Source: Chloroflexota bacterium
GTDB taxonomy: Bacteria > Chloroflexota > Dehalococcoidia > Tepidiformales > Tepidiformaceae
DNA: 64,000 nucleotides
NCBI GenBank assembly: GCA_026710655.1
Contig: JAPOQN010000008.1
Location: 113,133 to 177,132 of the forward strand
Direction: 5' to 3'
The notes under the pieces are model-generated. The model did no database searches, was not told the DNA's origin, and saw only the letters and a list, made by a program, of their open reading frames with translations. How positions within the stretch are numbered: the first letter of the stretch is position 1; each line of letters opens with the position of its first letter. Shown in pieces: positions 26,876 to 36,173 of this stretch. The translations under genes were made by a program, and so were the position numbers.

Positions 26876-27568
26876 ATGGCTGCTTCGAAGGGCAATCGCG
26901 CCGTGCTCGTTCGCGACCTGGGGCTGACCGACTACGGAGAGGTCCACCGGCTGCAGCAGGAGCTGCAGGCGGAGCGCGTCCGCGGGGAGGGCGTCGACAC
27001 GCTGCTCCTGACGGAGCACCGGCCGGTATTCACGCTGGGCCGCAACCACCCGGAGCCAAACCTGCGCGCGACGGCGGAGATGGTGCGGGCTGCGGGAATC
27101 GAGGTGGCGCAGACGGAGCGCGGCGGCGACATCACGTACCACGGGCCGGGCCAGCTGGTGGCGTACGGGATCATCGACCTGCGCGCGTGGGGGATGGGCG
27201 TGGTCGACTACGTGGAGGCGCTCGAGGACACGATGTTCGGCGTGCTGGGGGAGTGGGGCGTGGAGGGCCACCGGCACGAGTGCGCACGCGGGGCCTGGGT
27301 GGGGGAACGGAAGATCGGGTCCGTGGGGCTGCACGTGCGGCGCTTCGTCTCGATGCACGGGGCCGCGCTGAACGTGGCCCCGGACATGGGGCACATCGCG
27401 CTGATGAACCCGTGCGGGCTCGAGGACACGGAGATGACGAACCTGGTGGCGGAGGCGGGGAGGCCGGTCACGGTGGCGGAGGTGGCGGAGGCGTTCGTGC
27501 GGCAGTTCGGCCGCGTGCTCGGTTGCGAGACGACAGTCGCAACGGGCGAGCCTCTTACGATGCGATGA
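26876..27568 (+). CDS. lipB: Octanoyl-ACP:protein N-octanoyltransferase
   Basis: A 230-aa LipB, moving octanoyl from acyl carrier protein to lipoyl domains of 2-oxoacid dehydrogenases and GcvH. Conserved elements are TEHRPVFTLGRN, RGGDITYHGPGQLVAYGIIDL, the catalytic lysine in ERKIGSVGLHV and the catalytic cysteine in MNPCGLED. No lipA is adjacent in the window. Its 3' end overlaps the convergent toxin gene by 14 bp. Confidence 0.93.
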   Translation: MAASKGNRAVLVRDLGLTDYGEVHRLQQELQAERVRGEGVDTLLLTEHRPVFTLGRNHPEPNLRATAEMVRAAGIEVAQTERGGDITYHGPGQLVAYGIIDLRAWGMGVVDYVEALEDTMFGVLGEWGVEGHRHECARGAWVGERKIGSVGLHVRRFVSMHGAALNVAPDMGHIALMNPCGLEDTEMTNLVAEAGRPVTVAEVAEAFVRQFGRVLGCETTVATGEPLTMR

Positions 27569-27809
27569 GCCGATCGTACTCATCGTGGGTTCCAACCCAC
27601 ACCCAGATGAAGTCGTGGCCATCCTCGACAGCGAGCGCTCGGTAGTCACGGCCTACTCGGGCCGACCAGAATTTGCCAACCTTCTTGAAGCGGAGCGAGG
27701 GATGGGCCGGGTTCTCCGCCAGCAGACGGAAGTTTCGCCTGGCAGTCCGCTGGACACGCTCAGGCAGCCGATCGAAGCGCCTCCAGAATCGAGGGGTGGT
27801 TCGATGCAC
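27555..27809 (-). CDS. RelE/ParE-superfamily toxin
   Basis: An 84-aa RelE/ParE-fold protein starting at GTG 27809. The pattern is an N-terminal helical hairpin (RFWRRFDRLPERVQRTARRNFRLL), HPSLRFKKVGKFWSARVGRDYRALAV, then DDFIWVWVGTHDEYDRL-like ending, common to type II toxins that act on mRNA at the ribosome or on gyrase. It follows its antitoxin with no gap. Which target is hit cannot be told. Confidence 0.82.
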   Translation of the reverse strand: MHRTTPRFWRRFDRLPERVQRTARRNFRLLAENPAHPSLRFKKVGKFWSARVGRDYRALAVEDGHDFIWVWVGTHDEYDRLIAS

Positions 27810-28010
27810 CTAGAGGTCTTCGAGAGCGCGCTGCTCGGCAGGGTCACGGGCCTCTTTGACCAGAAAGTCGAGGGTACCGGCCTCCGAATCGGCCTCGATG
27901 CGACCATCCCAGCGCTGCCAGTCCAAGTCGCTGATCCACTGGCACAGCTGGCGATAGTCGGCCTCGGGAAGGTCGAGGATAGCTCGCTGGATTTCAGCAA
28001 CGGTCGACAC
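27810..28010 (-). CDS. Antitoxin of the ParE/RelE pair
   Basis: A 66-aa, mostly helical, acidic protein (STVAEIQRAILDLPEADYRQL and a C-terminal EARDPAEQRALEDL) immediately upstream of the toxin. The GTG at 28010 with GGAGG 6 nt before it is preferred over an ATG 24 bp earlier. The stop abuts the toxin's GTG, so expression is coupled. The N-terminal half has the 'lp..d...L..wl' shape of addiction-module antitoxins. Confidence 0.72.
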   Translation of the reverse strand: MSTVAEIQRAILDLPEADYRQLCQWISDLDWQRWDGRIEADSEAGTLDFLVKEARDPAEQRALEDL

Positions 28011-28094
28011 GGTGGAACCTCCGGTGCGGGGCACACAACCACCTAGTGGCCTCGCCCTGTAGAGGATAGCGCGTGGGAACCCCTGAAGAGGCAG

Positions 28095-28298
28095 CTAGCG
28101 CGGCCGGGTAACGGAGTCGAGCAGGCGGCGGGTGACCTCGGCGACCTGCTCGACGGCTTCCTCAAACGCTTCTTCGTTGCGGCGCGAGGGCGCACGGAAG
28201 CCGCTCACCTTGCGCACGTACTGGAGGGAGGCTTCGCGGATCTCGTCGTCTTCGGCGATGCCCTCGGGGCCACGCAGCCGCTTGATGCTGCGGCACAT
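28095..28298 (-). CDS. DUF2277 family protein
   Basis: A 67-aa protein matching DUF2277: MCRSIKRLR at the N-terminus, EASLQYVRKVSGFRAPSRRNEEAF in the middle, and a helical end. The invariant Cys at position 2 and the RKVSGF..PS motif are diagnostic. Function unknown; the family is widespread in Actinobacteria and Chloroflexota. It starts 2 bp after the stop of the membrane-protein gene, so both form an operon. Confidence 0.82.
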   Translation of the reverse strand: MCRSIKRLRGPEGIAEDDEIREASLQYVRKVSGFRAPSRRNEEAFEEAVEQVAEVTRRLLDSVTRPR

Positions 28299-28300
28299 GG

Positions 28301-28798
28301 CTAGAGCTCGGGAGCGGGCGGGCGGCTGGGGCGGCGCGCCTCGACCCAGATCATGGCGGCGGCAAGCGCAGCGATAGTGACCCCGAGCAGGACGCCGGCG
28401 GTGATGGAGAGGCTATCGCGGAGGCCGTCGGGGCCGGTGGTGAGGGCGGCGCGCCAGAGGTTGAAGCCGGTAAGCGCGACGGTGAGGAACAGCAGCGTGA
28501 GCCCGGTGGAGGCGGCCATCCAGGCGCGTCGCAGGACGAGGTAGGCGAGGGAGATGCCGCCGATCGCATAGAAGGGGATGGTCACGGGGACGACCCAGTC
28601 GCGGACCTCGGTCCAGCTGGCGCGGGCCTGGTAGGCAAGAGCGACTAGGGCAGCGGTGAAGAGCACGCCGACTGCGATGAGGAGGAGCATGCGGCCGAGG
28701 TCCTGGCGGTCGGCGGGCGCGTCGGGGCGCGTCTCGCGGTCGTGAACAACCGCGCTCTTCTCAGTCTCGACGGGCGCGGGGGCGGTGAAGTCAGCCAT
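28301..28798 (-). CDS. Four-helix membrane protein of unknown function
   Basis: A 165-aa protein with a charged 35-residue N-terminal tail and about four transmembrane helices (LGRMLLLIAVGVLFTAALVAL; VPVTIPFYAIGGISLAYLVL; GLTLLFLTVALTGFNLW; ITAGVLLGVTIAALAAAMIW). No conserved polar site is visible. It precedes DUF2277 in the same transcript. Unrecognised family. Confidence 0.6.
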   Translation of the reverse strand: MADFTAPAPVETEKSAVVHDRETRPDAPADRQDLGRMLLLIAVGVLFTAALVALAYQARASWTEVRDWVVPVTIPFYAIGGISLAYLVLRRAWMAASTGLTLLFLTVALTGFNLWRAALTTGPDGLRDSLSITAGVLLGVTIAALAAAMIWVEARRPSRPPAPEL

Positions 28799-28843
28799 CG
28801 CCCGCGATCATGGCGGGCGGGCGGCAGCGGGGCAAGCGGGTAG

Positions 28844-30073
28844 CTAAAACTCGTCGGCGCACCAGGGAGCGGCGTGCCAGGCGAAGAGGGCGTCGGCGAG
28901 GCGCAGGGCTTCCGGGGGACCTTCGATGCGGCTGGCGCGGGCGAGCGTGGAGGCCGAGACGGCACCGAGATAGACAGCTGCGAGGTCGTCTGCGCCGACT
29001 GTCAGGTCGGGCGATGCGTCCGTGGGGCGGCACGAGGCTTGCCCGCCCTCGACGGCTAGCTCGAAGCGACCCGTGGCCCAGGGACCGAAGGGGTCGCGCA
29101 CATCGAGGATGAGGCGGCCATCGGCGAGATAGGAGCGGCCTTCGAGGGCCTTCGGCACGTCGAGGATGCGCACCCAGAGGGTGTCGCGGGGGATGCGGCG
29201 GAGGTGGCGGGGATCCTCCAGCATCCAGTAGAGGGGGGCGTCGGGCGGGAGGTTGTTGATGCTGATCTTCTCGACGAGGTCGATGCCGAAGAGGTAGCGC
29301 CAGAGGGCGGCCGCGGCGGCAGGGGTCGTCGCGACGAACTCAGGCACGCGCACGGTGCCTCGGGGAAGGCCCTCGGGCCAGTCGCTCTTGACGGTGTAGA
29401 TGGCGTAGCCCTCGGGTCCGTCGGGGCCTGCGTATTCGACGAACTGGCGGCGCGTGAACCCGCCCTCGGGCTTGTTGTTGCGGGGGACGACGAAGGCGCT
29501 CCAGTGGCCGGGGATGCGGTTCATCATGCCGGGGCGGGACTCGCGCAGCCGGTCGTAGAGGGCAGGCCAACGTTCGAGCGCGGCATCGGGCTCGACAAAG
29601 CGGACCTCGCCGGGGGCGTCGGGCACGGACGAGACGAACGCGGTGTGGCGCCGGTCGATGCTGATGCGGTCGGACTGCGCGGCCAGGCCGTAGCCGAAGC
29701 GGCCGTAGATAAGGCTCTCGGAGGCCCAGAGTGCGGCCAGGGGTTCGCCACGTCCGGCGACGTCGTCGAGCTGGCGGCGCATGAGCTCGGTGAGGATGCC
29801 GCGCCGCCGGTGCGTGGAGGCCACGGTGACGCCGGTCACGCCCGCCGTCGGCAGGGTGCCTCCGGGGACGCTCATCGAGAATTTGATGGCGTGCGTCTTG
29901 CCTACCAGTTCGTCGCCGTCGAAGGCGCCGAGGCTGCGGTCCCACTCGAGCAAGGGGCGGATGGGATCGGCCCAGGCGGCGGCGTTGTCGATGTCGTCGA
30001 GGAACGCGAGCGCGCTCGTGGCAACCCACTGGTCCCAGTCGTCCTCGGAAAGCACGCGGTAGCTGATAGCCAT
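28844..30073 (-). CDS. Eis-like GNAT N-acetyltransferase with C-terminal SCP-like domain
   Basis: A 409-aa protein of the Eis family: N-terminal GNAT domain with the acetyl-CoA loop THRRRGILTELM, a second degenerate GNAT region, and a C-terminal sterol-carrier-like domain (DIPRDTLWVRILDVPKALEGR-type segment, ending ASRIEGPPEALRLADALFAW). The family's C-terminal carboxylate is usually a catalytic base; here the protein ends ...CADEF, as in Eis (terminal Phe). Mycobacterial Eis acetylates aminoglycosides and proteins; the natural substrate here is unknown. Confidence 0.83.
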   Translation of the reverse strand: MAISYRVLSEDDWDQWVATSALAFLDDIDNAAAWADPIRPLLEWDRSLGAFDGDELVGKTHAIKFSMSVPGGTLPTAGVTGVTVASTHRRRGILTELMRRQLDDVAGRGEPLAALWASESLIYGRFGYGLAAQSDRISIDRRHTAFVSSVPDAPGEVRFVEPDAALERWPALYDRLRESRPGMMNRIPGHWSAFVVPRNNKPEGGFTRRQFVEYAGPDGPEGYAIYTVKSDWPEGLPRGTVRVPEFVATTPAAAAALWRYLFGIDLVEKISINNLPPDAPLYWMLEDPRHLRRIPRDTLWVRILDVPKALEGRSYLADGRLILDVRDPFGPWATGRFELAVEGGQASCRPTDASPDLTVGADDLAAVYLGAVSASTLARASRIEGPPEALRLADALFAWHAAPWCADEF

Positions 30074-30132
30074 CGTCCTTCGACTGTGGGCGGGGAAACG
30101 ACAACAGTCCAGACGCGGGTTCGGGCAGCCGG

Positions 30133-30138
30133 TAGGCT
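30133..30138 (+). promoter_or_regulatory. -10 box upstream of 214-aa enoyl-CoA hydratase-like gene
   Basis: TAGGCT, then GTGACC, then ATG 30145; leaderless pattern. Confidence 0.4.
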
Positions 30139-30144
30139 GTGACC

Positions 30145-30789
30145 ATGAGCGCGATCGGCACGCTGGTACTGGAAGAGGGAGTGTCCGCGGACGGTGTCGT
30201 GGAAGCGCTCAAGGGGCTTGCGGAGAGGGGAGCGCGCGTGGCGGTGGTCGAGGCGGGGGAGGGGGACCTCCGGGAGTGGCCGGGGGAGCGGGTGCGCTGG
30301 CTGTGGCGGGACTACCCGCTGCCGGTCGTGTTCGCGTTCGAGGGGCGGCTGGCGGGGGCGGAGGCGGCGTTCGCCCTCGGCTGCGATATCCGCGTGTGCG
30401 GGGAGGGGGCATCTTTCGAGCTGGAGGGCGTGGCGATGGACGACCTGACGGCTCGTCGGGCCCGCACGTTGCTGGGGCTGGAGGCGGAGGAAGTAATGCC
30501 CGCGAGATTCGCGGCAACGGAGGCGCTGGAGCGGGGCCTTGTGTCGCGGGTGGCGCCGGCGGGGAGCGCGGGGGAGGCGGCGCGGGGGGCGGCGGAGGCG
30601 GTCGCGGCGCGGGGTCCGATCGCGACGCGGCTGGCCAAGGAAGCGGTCTGGAGGGGGCTCGATCAGCCCCTCGAACAGGCCCTGCGATTCGAAACCGATT
30701 TGACCTTGCTCCTGCAAGCGACCAAAGATCGGGCTGAAGGGGTGCGCGCGTTCCTTGAGAAGCGCCCGCCAGACTTCACTGGGGAATAG
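30145..30789 (+). CDS. Divergent enoyl-CoA hydratase/isomerase-like protein
   Basis: A 214-aa crotonase-fold protein, shorter than the usual 255-270 aa. The typical N-terminal strand with the NRP motif is missing or strongly altered. The oxyanion-hole region (VFAFEGRLAGAEAAFALGCDIRV) and the C-terminal trimerisation helix (IATRLAKEAVWRGLDQPLEQAL) are present. The catalytic acids of enoyl-CoA hydratase are not clear, so the reaction is uncertain. It heads a run with two small paralogous genes 3 bp apart. Confidence 0.72.
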   Translation: MSAIGTLVLEEGVSADGVVEALKGLAERGARVAVVEAGEGDLREWPGERVRWLWRDYPLPVVFAFEGRLAGAEAAFALGCDIRVCGEGASFELEGVAMDDLTARRARTLLGLEAEEVMPARFAATEALERGLVSRVAPAGSAGEAARGAAEAVAARGPIATRLAKEAVWRGLDQPLEQALRFETDLTLLLQATKDRAEGVRAFLEKRPPDFTGE

Positions 30790-30792
30790 CAC

Positions 30793-31044
30793 ATGATTGT
30801 TTTGCTCGAAGAACCTGAGTCGTGGTCGCTGATGATGCTTGTCAGCGCGGTCGCGATCGACAATGCCGAGATCTCCGTTGAGGGGAAGGAGGCCATCCGC
30901 CGGTGGCGCTCGGACCACCAGGAGGGCTCGCCCGAACTGGACGGCCTGACCGAGGCCCTGAACGACCGCTTGAACGGGGCCATCGATGCTAAGCTGATGC
31001 GTCGCGTGAAGAGCAAGGGACGCTACGAGACGGTTCGGAGGTAG
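30793..31044 (+). CDS. Small hypothetical protein, paralogue of next gene
   Basis: An 83-aa protein starting 3 bp after the crotonase gene. Its core (AEISVEGKEAIRRWRSDHQEGSPELDGL) aligns with the core of the next gene (AELSAKDRAMLKRWRSSEMKLGSDELDDL), with a shared RWRS motif, ELD.L and a following N..L. No known domain. The predicted structure is mainly helical. Confidence 0.65.
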   Translation: MIVLLEEPESWSLMMLVSAVAIDNAEISVEGKEAIRRWRSDHQEGSPELDGLTEALNDRLNGAIDAKLMRRVKSKGRYETVRR

Positions 31045-31047
31045 GGG

Positions 31048-31293
31048 ATGGCGCAGGTAACGTACAGCGACGACGAAATCAACGAGATGCTCATCGAGCT
31101 CGTGAACCGCATGGCGAGCGAGGCCGAGTTGAGCGCCAAGGACCGGGCGATGCTGAAGCGCTGGCGCTCTTCGGAGATGAAGCTCGGCAGCGACGAACTG
31201 GACGACCTCGTGCGGAAGGCGAACGAGGACCTCGCCCAGAACGTCTCGATGCGCGAGAAGAGCGCTATCCGCAGGCCCGACTGGCGGCAATAG
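31048..31293 (+). CDS. Small hypothetical protein, paralogue of preceding gene
   Basis: An 81-aa, charged, mostly helical protein starting 3 bp after its paralogue. Tight spacing of three genes (30145, 30793, 31048) and a terminator right after suggest one operon. Unrecognised family. Confidence 0.65.
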   Translation: MAQVTYSDDEINEMLIELVNRMASEAELSAKDRAMLKRWRSSEMKLGSDELDDLVRKANEDLAQNVSMREKSAIRRPDWRQ

Positions 31294-31324
31294 ACCGCCA
31301 GCACGCTTCCTTCCGGGAAGCATC

Positions 31325-31356
31325 CGCGCCGGTCCGCGTGGCCGGCGCGTTCTGTT
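31325..31356 (+). terminator. Intrinsic-terminator-like hairpin
   Basis: CGCGCCGG / CCGGCGCG 8-bp stem with a 9-nt loop, followed by TTCTGTT. A second small hairpin (GCTTCC/GGAAGC, 31305-31321) lies just before it. It separates the small-protein operon from the next hydratase gene. Confidence 0.6.
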
Positions 31357-31385
31357 GGGCTCCGCGCTCGCCGTTGCAGTCGCCG

Positions 31386-31391
31386 TAAACT
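31386..31391 (+). promoter_or_regulatory. -10 box of leaderless enoyl-CoA hydratase promoter
   Basis: TAAACT, then GGCTCC, then ATG 31398. Confidence 0.5.
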
Positions 31392-31397
31392 GGCTCC

Positions 31398-32030
31398 ATG
31401 GCCGATGCGGTCCTGTTCGCCATCGATGATCGGGGCGTGGCGACGATCACGCTCAACCGGCCCGAGCGCCTGAACGCGATCAACATGGCCATGCGCGACC
31501 TGCTGTGGGAATTCCTGCAGGCCTGCCGCGACCATCCCGATGTGCGAGCAGTGTGCTTCCGGGGGGAGGGGCGGGCCTTCAGCGCGGGGGCCGACATCTC
31601 GGAGTTCGGGACGGCGCCAAGCCTGTTGGAGGCGCGACGGGCGCGGCACGAGCGTGACGTCTGGGGGCTGATGCTCTCGCTGCCGGTGCCACTGGTGGCG
31701 CGCATGCACGGCTTCTGCTTCGGCGCGGGTCTGGAACTGCCCCTCTGCTGCGACGTGCGGGTGGCGGAGGAGGGGACGCAATTCGCGTTGCCGGAGGTGA
31801 CGCTGGGGTACATCCCGAGCGCGGGCGGCACGCAGACGCTGCCGCGCACGATTCCCCCCGGCGCCGCCGCCGACCTCATCCTGACGGGTGAACCGGTGGG
31901 GACGGAGGAAGCGCTGCGCTGGGGGCTGATCACGAAGGCGGTCCCGGCGGCGGAGCTGGACGAGGCGGTGGAGGAGGAGCTGGGGCGGGTGCTGGCGGAG
32001 CCGTTCGCGCCAAAGCCGCCCCGGTTGTAG
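31398..32030 (+). CDS. Enoyl-CoA hydratase/isomerase family protein
   Basis: A 210-aa crotonase with standard N-terminal features: ATITLNRPERLNAIN, RAFSAGADISEF (oxyanion hole), GFCFGAGLELPLCCDVRVAEE (second oxyanion residue) and LPEVTLGYIPSAGGTQTLPR. It lacks about 45 C-terminal residues (the trimerisation helices) relative to the usual length, although the frame ends cleanly at TAG. The usual active-site glutamates near 'LELPL' and 'LPEVTLG' are present (Glu in LPEVTLG). It probably acts on a 2-enoyl-CoA. Confidence 0.85.
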   Translation: MADAVLFAIDDRGVATITLNRPERLNAINMAMRDLLWEFLQACRDHPDVRAVCFRGEGRAFSAGADISEFGTAPSLLEARRARHERDVWGLMLSLPVPLVARMHGFCFGAGLELPLCCDVRVAEEGTQFALPEVTLGYIPSAGGTQTLPRTIPPGAAADLILTGEPVGTEEALRWGLITKAVPAAELDEAVEEELGRVLAEPFAPKPPRL

Positions 32031-32239
32031 TGGTTAGTGGTTTGTGAATAGTGGGTACCGACGGGCCGGGGACGGCTCCCTATCCAGGAACCGCTGCGGG
32101 GATGCACGGGGACGCCTTGGACCCCACGAGTCACCAGTCACCAACCACCAGCCACCAGCCCTGATTCGCGCCCCGAACGGGGCGCCGGTAGAATCCCGTG
32201 GCGCCGCACATAGGCGCAAACCCGCTCCTTGGAGGGAGC
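32031..32239 (+). other. Intergenic region with GGTTAGTGG/CCAACCACC-type repeats
   Basis: The stretch contains TAGTGGTTAGTGG at its left end and CACCAGTCACCAACCACCAGCCACCAG at its right (32130-32160), an imperfect inverted pair around 90 bp. A TAGAAT box at 32191-32196 could be the -10 for the ligase gene. No gene is apparent. Confidence 0.35.
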
Positions 32240-33814
32240 ATGAACACGATCGAGTTCCTTCAGATCTCCGCCGCCGTCGTGCCCGACCGGGAGGCGCTGG
32301 TGGAGGTGGGCGGGGCCGGCCGCCGCCTCAACTACGCCGAGATGCAGGAGCAGGTGACCCGCCTGGCGAACGCCATCCGGGGCCTGGGCGTGGAGCAGGG
32401 CCAGAAGGTCGCCGTGATGGCGCAGAACAGCGTGGACTTCGTGCTGACGTACTACGCCTGCGCGATGCTGGGCGTGACCCTCGTCCCGCTGAACTACCGC
32501 TCCAAGGACGAAGAGCTGACGCACATGCTCAACGTGAGCCAGGCGGAGGTGCTGTTCGTCTCGGAGCGCTACCTGGAGCTGGTCAATCGCATCCGGCCAG
32601 GGCTGACCCACACGAAGACGTTCGTGAGCTACGACGGCCCGGCTGAGGGCTACCGCGACTTCGCCGGACTGGTGGCGGGGGCAGTGGCGGAGGACATCTG
32701 GGTGGAGGTGGACGACGAGCAGCCCACTGTTCTCATCTTCACGAGCGGCACCACGGCCCTGCCCAAGGGCGTGATGATCACGTTCCTCGACATGACCGCC
32801 TACGTGACGAACACGATGAATCCGGCCGACCCCGATGTACACGACAAGACGGTCGTCTCGGTGCCGTTCTTCCACATCGCGGGGGCGACGGCGATGCTCT
32901 CCTCGATCTGGGGTGGGCGCACGTTGCTGGTGCTGCCGCAGTTCACGCCGGAGGGATGGCTGTCGGCGGTGGGCGACGAGGGAGCGACGCACTCGATGGT
33001 CGTGCCCACGATGCTGAAACGCATCATGGAGCATGACGCCCTGGAACAAACGAGCCTCGATACCCTGCAGCTCATCACCTACGGTGCGGCGCCCATGCCG
33101 TACGAGGTGGTGCGCAAGGCGTGCGACATCTTCCCGCAGCAGGGCGTGGGCCTGATGAACGCCTACGGGCAGACGGAGTCGACCTCCACGCTGACCTACC
33201 TGGGGCCGGAGGACCACGACCTGAGCGTCGACATGGACGTGCGGGAGGCGCGCCTGCGCTCGGTGGGCCGGCCGATGGACGATGTCGAGATTGGCATCAT
33301 GGACGACCGCAACGTGCTGCTCGAGCCCGGCGACGAGGGCGAGATCTGCGTCCGCTCCGACCGCGTGATGAAGGGCTACTACGAGCAGGAGGACGCGACC
33401 AGCACGGCCATCATCGACGGCTGGCTGCACACCGGCGACGTTGGCCGCGTGGACGAAGGCGGCTACCTGTTCATCACGGGACGAAAGAAGGACCTCATCA
33501 TCCGCGGCGGGGAGAACATCTCGTCGGGCGAGGTGGAGAACTGCCTCGAGGACCACGAGGGCATCGACGAGGCCGCCGTTATCGGCGTTCCGGATGTCGA
33601 CTGGGGTGAGGTGGTGAAGGCGGTGCTCGTGCCGAAGCCGGGAGCCACGCTCACGCCGGAGGACGTGAACGCCTACTGCAAGAGCCGGATCGCCTCGTTC
33701 AAGGCGCCGCAGTACATCGCGGTGGTGGACGAGCTGCCGCGCAACGCCATGGGCAAGGTACTCAAGAACGACCTTCGCAAGCTGTACGGCTCGCCCACGA
33801 ACGACAACGCATGA
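32240..33814 (+). CDS. AMP-dependent acyl-CoA synthetase/ligase
   Basis: A 524-aa ANL-superfamily ligase that activates a carboxylic acid with ATP and CoA through an acyl-adenylate. P-loop [17 protein letters not shown], the adenylation motif [45 protein letters not shown] and the catalytic lysine in [11 protein letters not shown] are all present. The substrate acid (fatty, aromatic or terpenoid) is unknown. GGAGGGAGC precedes the ATG. It overlaps the next gene by 4 nt (ATGA). Confidence 0.92.
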   Translation: MNTIEFLQISAAVVPDREALVEVGGAGRRLNYAEMQEQVTRLANAIRGLGVEQGQKVAVMAQNSVDFVLTYYACAMLGVTLVPLNYRSKDEELTHMLNVSQAEVLFVSERYLELVNRIRPGLTHTKTFVSYDGPAEGYRDFAGLVAGAVAEDIWVEVDDEQPTVLIFTSGTTALPKGVMITFLDMTAYVTNTMNPADPDVHDKTVVSVPFFHIAGATAMLSSIWGGRTLLVLPQFTPEGWLSAVGDEGATHSMVVPTMLKRIMEHDALEQTSLDTLQLITYGAAPMPYEVVRKACDIFPQQGVGLMNAYGQTESTSTLTYLGPEDHDLSVDMDVREARLRSVGRPMDDVEIGIMDDRNVLLEPGDEGEICVRSDRVMKGYYEQEDATSTAIIDGWLHTGDVGRVDEGGYLFITGRKKDLIIRGGENISSGEVENCLEDHEGIDEAAVIGVPDVDWGEVVKAVLVPKPGATLTPEDVNAYCKSRIASFKAPQYIAVVDELPRNAMGKVLKNDLRKLYGSPTNDNA

Positions 33815-36075
33815 GCGCGCAGTCAGCCTCCCCGGAGAAGCCACCGGCCGTGACGGACACGCCTGAGAAGAAGGGCTCCCGCTTCAACGTGAGCGTGTTG
33901 GGCATCGCAGTGCCCGTAGCGGTGATCGCCGCCATCGGTGCGCTGGAGACGGCGCAGACGGAGCGCGCCAGCCGCGAGGTGTTCTTCAACATCCAGGGCT
34001 TCGCCGTGATGTACTTCATCTTCGGCATCGCCGTGGCCGTGATCGTGGGAGCATTCGTGCAGCGCCTGCGGGTGTGGCGGCTGGGACGCAGCCACAACGT
34101 CTTCAACGACCTGGGGGCGCGGCTCACGAACGCGCTGACGCTGGGAGCGGGCACTGGACGCGTCACGAACGACCGCTACGCGGGCGTGATGCACTGGTGC
34201 ATCTACTCGAGCTTCGCGGTCCTGACGCTGGTGACGATCCTGCTGGCAATCGACGACTACTTCGACCTGATCTTCCAGGTCGGCGGCGAGCACGCCTTCC
34301 TCGAAGGGGGCGTCTATCTGGCCTACAGCTTCGTGGGCGACCTGTTCGGGATTATCGGGCTGGTGGGCATCGGCATGGCAGTGTTCCGCCGCTTCGGCCC
34401 GGCGCCGGCGAAGCTGACCTGGGACCGGCGGCAGTCGGAAGACGCGATCGTCGTCGGGCTGCTGGGATTCGTGCTGTTCACGGGTTTCCTGGTGGAGGGG
34501 CTGCGCATCGGGGGGCACGAGATTCCCCTCGGGAACGAGAACTGGTCGTACTGGTCGCCGGGCGGCTGGGTGATCGCCAAGATCGTGGGCGGAGCGAGCG
34601 CGAGCGCGCTGCTGACCGCGCACCAGGTGTTCTGGTGGATCCACGTGGTAGGCGCTTTCAGCCTACTGACGCTGATGTCCCTGACGAAGTTCCGGCACAT
34701 CATCTTCGCGCCCGTGAACGCGTTCCTGAAGCGTCCGGCAGTACCTTCGTACCTGGCCCCGATGGGCGACTTCGAGAAGCTGATCGAGGAGGGCGCGAGC
34801 CTCGGGGCAGGCAAGGTCCAGGACCTCTCCTGGAAGCAGCTCTTCGACGCCGACACGTGCGTGCGCTGCGGGCGCTGCACGGATGCCTGTCCGGCCTACA
34901 CGGCGGGCCAGCCCCTTTCGCCGATGGCGATCGTCCAGGACCTGAAGTCGTACATGAACCACGCCGGGCCTCTCCTGATCGCGGGCAAGGATCCGGCCGA
35001 GAAGGTCGGTGGCGAACTGGTGGGCGACTACGTGAAGGACGAGTCGCTGTGGGCCTGCCGCACGTGCATGGCCTGCGTGCAGGAGTGCCCGGTGCTGATC
35101 GAGCACGTGCCCACGATTGTCGACATGCGCCGCTACCTGGTGATGGAGCAGGCTCGCATCCCGGGGACGGCGCAGGAGACGCTGCAGAACATCGAGCAGC
35201 GCGGCCACCCCTGGCGGGGCACGCAGCTCACTCGCGAGACGTGGATGGAGCAGCTCCGCGAGGAGGGCATCGAGGTGCCCATCTTCGACGGGTCGCAGGA
35301 GTACCTGTACTGGGTGGGCTGCTCGGGGGCGCTGGTTGAGCGCAACATGCCGATCACGAAGTCGGTGGTGCGGCTGCTGATCGAGGCGGGCGTGAGCTTC
35401 GGCGTGCTGGGCCAGCAGGAGACTTGCACGGGCGACCCCGCCCGGCGCCTCGGCAGCGAGTTCCTCTACGCGACCCTGGCGGAGACGAACGTCGCCTCGA
35501 TGAACGAGATCGGCGTGCGGCGCGTGATCACGGCCTGTCCGCACTGCTTCAACACCTTCAAGAACGAGTACCCGGACTTCGACGGGCAGTGGGAGGTCAC
35601 GCATCACGCGGAGTTCCTCCAGCTACTGCTGGCGCAGGGCAAGCTGCAGCCGAAGGAGATGGACGGGCAGACGATCACGTACCACGACTCGTGCTACCTG
35701 GGCCGGGGCAACGGCATCATGGACGCGCCGCGCGAGGTGCTGGAGAACATCCCCGGGGCGGAGCTGGTGGAGATGCCGCGCAGCCGCGAGCAGGGCATGT
35801 GCTGCGGCGCAGGCGGCGGCAACATGTGGATGGAAGAGTCGGGCACGCGGGTGAACCACCTGCGCACGGCGGAGGCGGCGAACACGGGCGCAAGCATCGT
35901 GGCGACGGCCTGCCCGTTCTGCATCCAGATGTTCGAGGACGGCATTCCCGCGGTGCAGCCGGACGAGGACACGCGCTCGATCCAGGCGTTCGACATCGCT
36001 GAGCTGCTCGAGGTGAGCGTGGCGCCGCCGCGTCCAGCCGGCGAGGGCGCCATTCCCCCGGGGGTCACGGGGTAG
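33811..36075 (+). CDS. Membrane Fe-S oxidoreductase (ETF:menaquinone-oxidoreductase-like)
   Basis: A 754-aa protein with an N-terminal NarI/heterodisulfide-reductase-like membrane domain (about five helices, residues 20-300), a ferredoxin-like module with two [4Fe-4S] motifs ([14 protein letters not shown] and [13 protein letters not shown]), and two CCG domains ([13 protein letters not shown], and [11 protein letters not shown] near the end). This layout matches the EMO-type protein proposed to carry electrons from ETF (reduced by acyl-CoA dehydrogenases) to menaquinone. Coupling by a 4-nt overlap to an acyl-CoA ligase supports a role in acyl-CoA oxidation. Confidence 0.85.
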   Translation: MSAQSASPEKPPAVTDTPEKKGSRFNVSVLGIAVPVAVIAAIGALETAQTERASREVFFNIQGFAVMYFIFGIAVAVIVGAFVQRLRVWRLGRSHNVFNDLGARLTNALTLGAGTGRVTNDRYAGVMHWCIYSSFAVLTLVTILLAIDDYFDLIFQVGGEHAFLEGGVYLAYSFVGDLFGIIGLVGIGMAVFRRFGPAPAKLTWDRRQSEDAIVVGLLGFVLFTGFLVEGLRIGGHEIPLGNENWSYWSPGGWVIAKIVGGASASALLTAHQVFWWIHVVGAFSLLTLMSLTKFRHIIFAPVNAFLKRPAVPSYLAPMGDFEKLIEEGASLGAGKVQDLSWKQLFDADTCVRCGRCTDACPAYTAGQPLSPMAIVQDLKSYMNHAGPLLIAGKDPAEKVGGELVGDYVKDESLWACRTCMACVQECPVLIEHVPTIVDMRRYLVMEQARIPGTAQETLQNIEQRGHPWRGTQLTRETWMEQLREEGIEVPIFDGSQEYLYWVGCSGALVERNMPITKSVVRLLIEAGVSFGVLGQQETCTGDPARRLGSEFLYATLAETNVASMNEIGVRRVITACPHCFNTFKNEYPDFDGQWEVTHHAEFLQLLLAQGKLQPKEMDGQTITYHDSCYLGRGNGIMDAPREVLENIPGAELVEMPRSREQGMCCGAGGGNMWMEESGTRVNHLRTAEAANTGASIVATACPFCIQMFEDGIPAVQPDEDTRSIQAFDIAELLEVSVAPPRPAGEGAIPPGVTG

Positions 36076-36173
36076 GCGACGCACCTCCATCGGAGCGCAT
36101 GGCCCAATGGTGGCCGGGTAGCGTAACTCCGCCAACGCCCGTGTAGTCTCGAGGGACGGGGACGGAGGTCTGC

